Assembly: GCA_937906915.1 (NCBI GenBank) | Contig: CALCUU010000262.1 | Span: 1-5,175 of the forward strand | DNA from: an uncultured Phascolarctobacterium sp. | GTDB taxonomy: Bacteria; Bacillota; Negativicutes; Acidaminococcales; Acidaminococcaceae | Length of the DNA: 5,175 nt | Direction: 5' to 3' | Program-made: the position numbers and the translations under genes | Notes under the pieces: generated by a model | What the model was told of the DNA's origin: nothing | The model's database searches: none | Seen by the model: the letters and a program-made list of their open reading frames with translations, nothing else | In this document: positions 1 through 5,175 of the stretch, piece by piece | How positions within the stretch are numbered: the stretch's first letter is position 1 | Layout: every line of letters starts with the position of its first letter

Positions 1-2231
1 TGCTAGGCTTCTGCGAGCTGGAAAAAGTTACCTTGCCTGCGAAGCAAGCACCGGAAAATGTACGAGTATGTAAGCTTCCCAACAGAGATTTTGAAATGGA
101 ATGGGTGCTTACGGAAATTAAAAGACTGTTGAAAAAGGAAGTAGCTGCCAAGGATATTTTGGTAACCTTCCGCAAATTTGATAATTACAGTGGCTTGCGC
201 AAGCTGGCAGATGCTTACGGCATACCTGTTTCCATTCCCCAAAGCTCTAGTCTGAATGTACAGCCTTTGTCCGAATTGGTACTGCTGCTTTTGGAAGCAC
301 AGCCTGATACCCGCAAGGGAGCAGAGGCTTATTTTAAAATTTTAGGTAGCAGCATTGGCAAGCTTTTATTTAAAGTAGACGGTGAGGTTGCGGAAGCTTG
401 GCGTGAAGAAAAATATTTTACCTCTCGTAGCCAAGTGCAAGCTAAAGCTAGAGAAGCCTTTGCAGAAGAAGCAAATGCTTTAGATTTGGTGGACAACACT
501 TTAGAAAAGCTTTTAGCTAGCGATACCGTTGCTAATTTTACCGCAGTACTGGAAGAATTTTTAAATGCTCTCAATTTAGAGCGCCTCTTAGGTGAAATGC
601 ATAGAGCTGGCGCTATTGACTTCCAAGGCTTGAAGGCTTGCCTGCATTCCAAGCAACTGCTTTTGAAAACATTGCAGAGCTTGACGGAAGATTATAAAAA
701 CTGCAAGGCTGACCAAGAAAAACTTAGCGTGCAGGATTTTGCCCTTGTTTTGAGCGAAGCTATGGCAGATTACCAGATTAACTTAGTTGAGGGCAGAACT
801 GATGGCGTACTGGTAACGGAAGTTATCAACGCTCAAGGCTTGCCCCATAAGTATGTGTTCCTTATGGGTATGCGCGAGGGCGAGTTCCCTACTGGTAACA
901 ATGAAAACTGGATTTATAACGATGCTGAACGTGGACAGTTACAGCCCTTGGGAATTGATATGCCTACCACAGCCTTGGCTTATATGGAGGATGCTTACTT
1001 TTTTGCGACTACCATTGCCTTGGCAGAAGAAAGCCTTGTGTTGACCTACTATGTTGACGATAAGGCAGGAGTTTCCTCCTACGTGGGTGAGGTTCTGGCA
1101 AATTACAACATAAATGAAGAAATAATTTCCGGGAAGCAGGCTGCTTCTTTGGGCGAAGCTTTCGCCTGGGGCAAACAGCTTGATAACACATGGGTAGAAA
1201 ACAATTTGCCTAAGCACGCCATCGTGGCGACAAAGGTTGATGATGCACGTAAGCAAGCTGTAATTTACAATGGTGTTCTTGAAAATGAAGAAGTGCAGGC
1301 TAACGTGAAGACTGTGGTTGGAAATGTGTTCAGCCCGTCTTCATTGGAAATTTATGCCCAATGTCCCTTTAGATTTTTAGGGGAACGCATTTGGAAGCAA
1401 AGTGAGTTTAGGGAAAAAGAAGAGCTTGCGGCGCCTACGGATGTAGGTAACCTGCTTCATAACTGCTTGGCTAATTTCTTAGGCAAGCATCTCCACGAGA
1501 AATTGCCTAAATATGATTTAGCTTTGCTGTGGGAAGAATTGCATGAAGATTTCCGCAAGCTTCGTGATGAATACATTGCCAACGGCAGTTTACTGCAAAA
1601 CGAACTGTGGGCAGCAGAGGAAGCTCGCTTGCTAAAAATGTTGAACAAGTGGCTTCGCAACGAATATACTTTGCAAAAGCAATGGGACTTTGTTCCCTGC
1701 GCTGTGGAATGGGACTTTAACAGTAAAAATGGTAAGCCCCTGCGTATGAAACTAGCTGATGGAAAAAGCTTTGCCATTGTGGGCAGGCTTGACCGCATTG
1801 ATAAAAATGGTGACAAGGTTTTCGTAACGGATTATAAATTGTCCAGCGTTCCTGCTGCTAGTGATTTACCCAACGGCATTGACCTGCAACTGCCAATTTA
1901 TCTGTTAGCGGCTAAGGAGCTTTATGGCAAGGATGTTGTCGGTGGCGGTTATTTATCCTTGAAGGATGCCAAGCGCAAGAGCAGTGTAAAATTGGACGAT
2001 AGCCAGGAATATCCGTTCATCAGTGGTAGAAGCAAGGATTATTTTGCAGAGGCTGACGATAAATGGCAAGCCTTTGCAAATTTGAGTGAGAAATTTTTGC
2101 AAGACTATGTGCAAGGAATTTACGACGGCAATTTTAACATACAGCTTGTGAAAAAATGCAATCCCTATTGCGCGTTGAAGAATATTTGCCGTGTGAACTT
2201 GTTAGAGCAGGGAGGTGAAGATGATGAGTGA
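1..2231 (+). CDS. addB: AddB-like helicase-nuclease subunit, PD-(D/E)XK nuclease with Fe-S motif (5' partial)
   Basis: This is the C-terminal 742 residues of the AddB/RexB subunit of the AddAB break-resection complex. The frame is open from base 3, so the gene starts upstream. AddB is usually about 1,100-1,200 residues, so roughly 400 are missing, including any Walker A site. Numbering codons from base 3, a helicase-like stretch with the AQGLPHKYVFLMGMREGEFP pattern lies at about residues 277-296; it resembles the motif V region of UvrD-type proteins. The nuclease domain then follows with His486 (GNLLH), Asp597 (GRLDRID), Asp610-Tyr611-Lys612 (TDYK) and Gln629-Tyr633 (QLPIY), so all RecB-family catalytic motifs are present. 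Cys454 (YAQCPFRF) and Cys719, Cys723 and Cys729 match the split four-cysteine [4Fe-4S] arrangement of AddB, but with CX3CX5C instead of the usual CX2CX5C. In B. subtilis, AddB cuts the 5'-ended strand and recognises Chi; that role is inferred here. It overlaps addA downstream. A RecB-like nuclease of another system is the alternative, but the partner gene argues against it. Confidence 0.9.
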   Translation, partial: LGFCELEKVTLPAKQAPENVRVCKLPNRDFEMEWVLTEIKRLLKKEVAAKDILVTFRKFDNYSGLRKLADAYGIPVSIPQSSSLNVQPLSELVLLLLEAQPDTRKGAEAYFKILGSSIGKLLFKVDGEVAEAWREEKYFTSRSQVQAKAREAFAEEANALDLVDNTLEKLLASDTVANFTAVLEEFLNALNLERLLGEMHRAGAIDFQGLKACLHSKQLLLKTLQSLTEDYKNCKADQEKLSVQDFALVLSEAMADYQINLVEGRTDGVLVTEVINAQGLPHKYVFLMGMREGEFPTGNNENWIYNDAERGQLQPLGIDMPTTALAYMEDAYFFATTIALAEESLVLTYYVDDKAGVSSYVGEVLANYNINEEIISGKQAASLGEAFAWGKQLDNTWVENNLPKHAIVATKVDDARKQAVIYNGVLENEEVQANVKTVVGNVFSPSSLEIYAQCPFRFLGERIWKQSEFREKEELAAPTDVGNLLHNCLANFLGKHLHEKLPKYDLALLWEELHEDFRKLRDEYIANGSLLQNELWAAEEARLLKMLNKWLRNEYTLQKQWDFVPCAVEWDFNSKNGKPLRMKLADGKSFAIVGRLDRIDKNGDKVFVTDYKLSSVPAASDLPNGIDLQLPIYLLAAKELYGKDVVGGGYLSLKDAKRKSSVKLDDSQEYPFISGRSKDYFAEADDKWQAFANLSEKFLQDYVQGIYDGNFNIQLVKKCNPYCALKNICRVNLLEQGGEDDE
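2211..2218 (+). promoter_or_regulatory. Ribosome binding site of addA, inside the end of addB
   Basis: GGAGGTGA matches the Shine-Dalgarno consensus (complement of the 16S rRNA 3' end) over eight consecutive bases. Two in-frame ATG codons follow, at 2221 and 2224. The GGAGG core lies 5 bases before the first and 8 bases before the second. The second spacing is the more usual, so the site favours a start at 2224. The site lies within addB codons, so addA can be translated from the same transcript immediately after addB. Confidence 0.85.
2224..2231 (+). other. addB/addA reading-frame overlap (ATGAGTGA)
   Basis: The addA start ATG at 2224-2226 precedes the addB stop TGA at 2229-2231, giving an 8-base overlap in different frames. 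If the alternative ATG at 2221 is used, the overlap is 11 bases. Such overlaps commonly accompany translational coupling, which suits two subunits needed in equal amounts. The overlap is seen directly; the coupling is inferred. Confidence 0.85.
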
Positions 2232-5175
2232 TTTTACTAGTGATCAGTTAGCTGCCATTACTACCATTGATAATAATGTGTCTGTTTCTGCAGGCGCAGG
2301 CAGTGGTAAAACCCGTGTTCTGGTAGAACGTTTCCTGCATATTCTGGAGCAGGGTAACATTAAGGGTAAGCCAGTTAGTCCTAGGGAAATTTTAGCCATC
2401 ACCTTTACCCGTAAGGCTGCAGGGGAAATGAAGGAGCGTGTTCGTAAGCGCATCACGGAAAAACTGGCAGAAGCTGGTGATACTTTCTGGAAAGAAGTTC
2501 TTGACGAGCTGGAACGTGCTCAAATTACTACCATTCATGGCTTTTGCAGTAGGTTGCTGAAAGAAAATCCTGTAGAGCTTGGCTTGGACCCTAGCTTTAA
2601 TTTGGCAGAAGAGTTCGAGGAGGAGGAGTATCTCCAAGAATGTCTGCTGGAATTTGTGCGCCAAGGTTTAAAACAGCAACGACCGGAGCTTATCTTTTTG
2701 ACCAACACCTACGGCGTGAACAGCACGATTAGCCAACTGCAAAGCTTGCTTCCCCAATTGGATGATATCATTGCTTTTGGTGATTTAACCAAAGCTTATA
2801 AGGATAGAATTGACGCTGAGCCTGCCGGTAAGGCTAGGCTGTGCAGTTTAATAGAAGAACTTGCCAACTGGGAAGGTTTGGGTAAGAACAAGACAGCAGT
2901 CTCCGTTGCCTTGCTCAAGGAAAATTTGACGGAAGTTACAGAAGGAATCTTACAAGAGCCTAGCGATTTTACTGCCTACAATATTTATGTTGGCGGTATC
3001 AAGAACCCTGCCAAAGCTGTTAAGGACTTGGTGGTAGCCATCAAAGAGTTACAGCAAGGCTTGTTTAATTTGAACGTGGACAGGGCGGCATTGCCCTTAG
3101 TTACAGCTTGGCAAAAGGTTGTGCAGGATTTTGCTGATTACTACCGTGCCCGCAAGAAGCAGGATGATTTCCTAACCTTTGACGATTTGGAAGAGCTTGC
3201 TTTAAAACTGCTGGTGGAAAATGAGCAGGTTCGTCATAAATGTCAGACTAAGTATCGCTATTTGATGGTGGACGAGTTCCAAGATACAAACGACAGGCAA
3301 AAACAGATTATCTATTTGCTGTGTGGAGATGATGTGAACAAATTGCAAGGTCGCAAGCTGTTCGTGGTAGGTGACCCCAAGCAGTCCATTTATCGTTTCC
3401 GCGGGGCAGATGTAAGCGTTTTTGCCCAAGTGCGTAAGGATATAGAAAAATTGGGCGGCAAAAATATCAAACTGCCCGATAATTTCCGTACCGTTGATAA
3501 GATTTTAGATGCTTGTAATTTGGTCTTTGAAAAATTACTGGGAACTGACGACAATCAAGATGTTTATTTTGAAAAATTAGTTGCCCATAAAAATAGCACT
3601 GTTCTTCCCACGTTGTTAGAGGTTCCTTACGATAACGATAGCAAACCCTTTGCTCGAAAGATGGAAGCGGCAGCGGTGGCGAATTATATTAAGCAACTGC
3701 GCACTAAAGGCACAGCCTACGGTAAAATGGCAATTCTGTTGAGTGCTATGACCGTTTGCAACATTGTGACGGAAGCCTTAGAAAATTTTGACATACCTTA
3801 CCAAGTGGTAGACGGCAAAGGCTTCTACGAAAGGCAAGAGGTTTTAGACTTCCTGCATCTTTTGACCGTCCTGCAAAATAGGAAGCGTAGTTTGGAACTA
3901 GCAGGTGTTCTGCGTTCACCCTACTTTGGCGTGAATGACGAAGTAATTACCAGAATGTTCCTGCTTGCCAATAAAACTGAGCGTTGCTTGTGGGATGCCT
4001 TAATGGAATTTGACGTAGCTTCCCTTGAAGAAGAGCAACAGGCTCAAGTACAATATGCACAAGCTGTTTTAGAAGAGCTGCGTAAAAATGCGGCACTGCT
4101 GGCTCTGCCGGAGCTGTTGCAAAAAATTATGCAGGCTCTTAATTTGGAGGCTGTCCTTTCTTTACAGGATAATGGTGCTGTTAAGCTTGCCAATGTGAAG
4201 AAGCTTATTAACTTGGCGCAAGAGTTCTGCGTAAGCAAACAGGGAACCCTTGCCAGCTGGTTGGAGCGTGTGCGTGATTTCCGTGAGGCACAAGTGCGGG
4301 AGACCGCAGCCAATTTACCTGTGGCAGATGCCGTAACCATTATGACCATTCACAAATCCAAGGGTTTGGAGTTTGATACAGTGTTCCTGCCTATGCTGGA
4401 CAGAAAGGGTGGCTCCGATTTAAGCGTTATCAAATTCCACAAACACTTAGGCTTGGGCGTGAAGGCGGCGCTGGATAATGGTGATGTTGAAGAAAGCAGC
4501 GTGCTAAAGCAAATTAAGGAAGAAGATAAAAGCCTAGAAAAAGCTGAAAAGCAACGCCAACTTTATGTTGCCATGACTAGGGCTGAAGAAAAATTAGTAC
4601 TTTCAGGAATCTACAAGGCAGATGGTAAGAGCACGTCTGAGAATTGGTTCAATGATTTGCGTGGTATTTTGAAAGAAGATATCCACGTAACCAAACCTGA
4701 ATATGATTACGAAGAGCTTTTAAAAATTAAAGGAACTTCTGTTGAAACAAACGTTATTCCGCAGGCAGAACTGCTTGCTCCTTTGGAAAGTTATGGTGCT
4801 AGCGGTAAAAATTATTTTTCGCCGAGCGCATTGCAAACTTATCTCCATTGTCAACGCCAATACTTCTATCAGCAGGAAGGTATGCCTGCTCTCGAAGTTG
4901 AGGGCGAGGGAACAAGCAGTGTATTACCTCCCCACGTTGTAGGTAGTCTTATCCATAAGGCATTGGAATTGTACGACGGTAAAGATTTGGACAAAGCCTT
5001 TGCCATGGCGGCGGAAGAATTTGCTCCCGGTAACGTAAGTGGTACTGCTAAAGCGAAGCAAATGCTGGAAAACTATGTTGCCAGTGAACTATACAAGGCT
5101 TTGCCTAAAAAGAAGCTCAAGGAATTGCGCTTCATCCTGCCTGTTGGGGAAATGTTAATCAACGGTATCATAGAC
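2224..5175 (+). CDS. addA: AddA-like UvrD-family helicase-nuclease subunit (3' partial)
   Basis: The frame is open from ATG 2224 to the window edge (984 residues). Full AddA proteins are usually about 1,150-1,250 residues, so a C-terminal part is missing. All SF1A helicase motifs are visible: Q motif (FTSDQ, residues 4-8), Walker A GAGSGKT with Lys29, motif Ia (TFTRKAAGEM, 60-69), the TIHGFC segment near 104, Walker B DEFQDT (350-355), motif III (GDPKQSIYRFRGAD, 383-396), motif IV (NFRT, 420-423), motif V (TIHKSKGLEF, 708-717) and motif VI (LYVAMTRAEE, 780-789). This implies an active ATP-driven 3'-5' DNA motor. The nuclease domain opens with FSPSALQTYLHCQRQYFY (865-882, Cys876) and VVGSLIH (His911). 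It stops at GIID, where Asp984 is a likely metal ligand. The DYK and QxxxY motifs lie beyond the window. Cys876 resembles the first Fe-S ligand of AddB-type nucleases and is not what classical AddA shows. ATG 2221 is an alternative start that adds one Met. A RecB-like protein is possible, but the addB neighbour favours AddA. Confidence 0.91.
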   Translation, partial: MSDFTSDQLAAITTIDNNVSVSAGAGSGKTRVLVERFLHILEQGNIKGKPVSPREILAITFTRKAAGEMKERVRKRITEKLAEAGDTFWKEVLDELERAQITTIHGFCSRLLKENPVELGLDPSFNLAEEFEEEEYLQECLLEFVRQGLKQQRPELIFLTNTYGVNSTISQLQSLLPQLDDIIAFGDLTKAYKDRIDAEPAGKARLCSLIEELANWEGLGKNKTAVSVALLKENLTEVTEGILQEPSDFTAYNIYVGGIKNPAKAVKDLVVAIKELQQGLFNLNVDRAALPLVTAWQKVVQDFADYYRARKKQDDFLTFDDLEELALKLLVENEQVRHKCQTKYRYLMVDEFQDTNDRQKQIIYLLCGDDVNKLQGRKLFVVGDPKQSIYRFRGADVSVFAQVRKDIEKLGGKNIKLPDNFRTVDKILDACNLVFEKLLGTDDNQDVYFEKLVAHKNSTVLPTLLEVPYDNDSKPFARKMEAAAVANYIKQLRTKGTAYGKMAILLSAMTVCNIVTEALENFDIPYQVVDGKGFYERQEVLDFLHLLTVLQNRKRSLELAGVLRSPYFGVNDEVITRMFLLANKTERCLWDALMEFDVASLEEEQQAQVQYAQAVLEELRKNAALLALPELLQKIMQALNLEAVLSLQDNGAVKLANVKKLINLAQEFCVSKQGTLASWLERVRDFREAQVRETAANLPVADAVTIMTIHKSKGLEFDTVFLPMLDRKGGSDLSVIKFHKHLGLGVKAALDNGDVEESSVLKQIKEEDKSLEKAEKQRQLYVAMTRAEEKLVLSGIYKADGKSTSENWFNDLRGILKEDIHVTKPEYDYEELLKIKGTSVETNVIPQAELLAPLESYGASGKNYFSPSALQTYLHCQRQYFYQQEGMPALEVEGEGTSSVLPPHVVGSLIHKALELYDGKDLDKAFAMAAEEFAPGNVSGTAKAKQMLENYVASELYKALPKKKLKELRFILPVGEMLINGIID

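Noticed and set aside
33..35. TTG codon as the start of the first gene
   Set aside because: The frame is open upstream to the window edge (codons from base 3), no ribosome binding site precedes it, and AddB homologues are about 400 residues longer at the N-terminus. It is an internal leucine codon.
329..652. Antisense open frame of 107 codons inside addB
   Set aside because: It lies fully opposite a well-supported conserved gene, its translation is rich in Ser, Ala and Lys with no recognisable motif, and it has no separate context. It is a shadow of the sense codon pattern.
1457..1816. Antisense open frame of 119 codons opposite the AddB nuclease domain
   Set aside because: The sense strand here encodes conserved nuclease motifs (His486, GRLDRID). 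The antisense product is Ser/Lys-rich and has no family features.
4044..4349. Antisense open frame of 101 codons inside addA
   Set aside because: It sits opposite the helicase region between motifs IV and V, and its composition is low-complexity Ser/Ala/Arg. There is no evidence of an independent gene.
1907..4805. AGCGG sequences on the + strand (about 1907, 3666, 3672 and 4801), identical to the B. subtilis Chi site
   Set aside because: Four copies in about 5.2 kb is near chance for a 5-mer, the Chi sequence of this organism is unknown, and two copies simply reflect neighbouring Ala codons. No inference about Chi can be drawn from this window.
4742..4942. Sense-strand open frame of 66 codons in another frame of addA
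   Set aside because: It overlaps the start of the AddA nuclease domain, whose frame carries the conserved SPSALQTYLHC segment. The alternative product has no recognisable feature.
1..5175. Search for a novel accessory or defence system, mobile element, CRISPR array or RNA gene
   Set aside because: The window is filled by two overlapping housekeeping repair genes with no intergenic space, no inverted repeats of note, no direct repeat array and no tRNA-like or rRNA-like segment. The content is ordinary AddAB.

Overview
The window holds one locus and almost nothing else: two adjacent, same-strand genes for a two-subunit helicase-nuclease of the AddAB (RexAB) type. This complex resects double-strand DNA breaks ahead of RecA-dependent recombination. 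Both genes are cut by the window edges. Positions 1-2231 carry the C-terminal 742 residues of the AddB-like subunit, and positions 2224-5175 carry the N-terminal 984 residues of the AddA-like subunit. The reading frames overlap by 8 bases, so there is no intergenic DNA. Coding fills the whole window.

The visible part of AddB covers the end of its helicase-like region and a complete RecB-type PD-(D/E)XK nuclease domain. That domain is bracketed by four cysteines of the kind that hold a [4Fe-4S] cluster. The visible part of AddA covers a full set of superfamily 1A (UvrD-like) helicase motifs, from the Q motif to motif VI, plus the first third or so of its own nuclease domain. By analogy with the Bacillus subtilis enzyme, AddA would supply the 3'-5' motor and cut one strand. 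AddB would cut the other strand and read Chi. The sequence supports the domains. The division of labour is family knowledge.

The addB-addA order, the strong GGAGGTGA ribosome binding site and the moderate base composition (GC about mid-40s percent, by eye) fit a Bacillota bacterium. The Negativicutes are a possibility, but this is a weak guess from overall flavour and no marker gene is present.

I see no mobile element, CRISPR array, RNA gene, promoter or terminator, and no sign of a previously undescribed system. The points worth checking are details of the two proteins: an unusual CX3CX5C spacing in the AddB iron-sulfur motif, a cysteine in AddA suggesting that this subunit may also carry a cluster, and tight translational coupling between the two genes.
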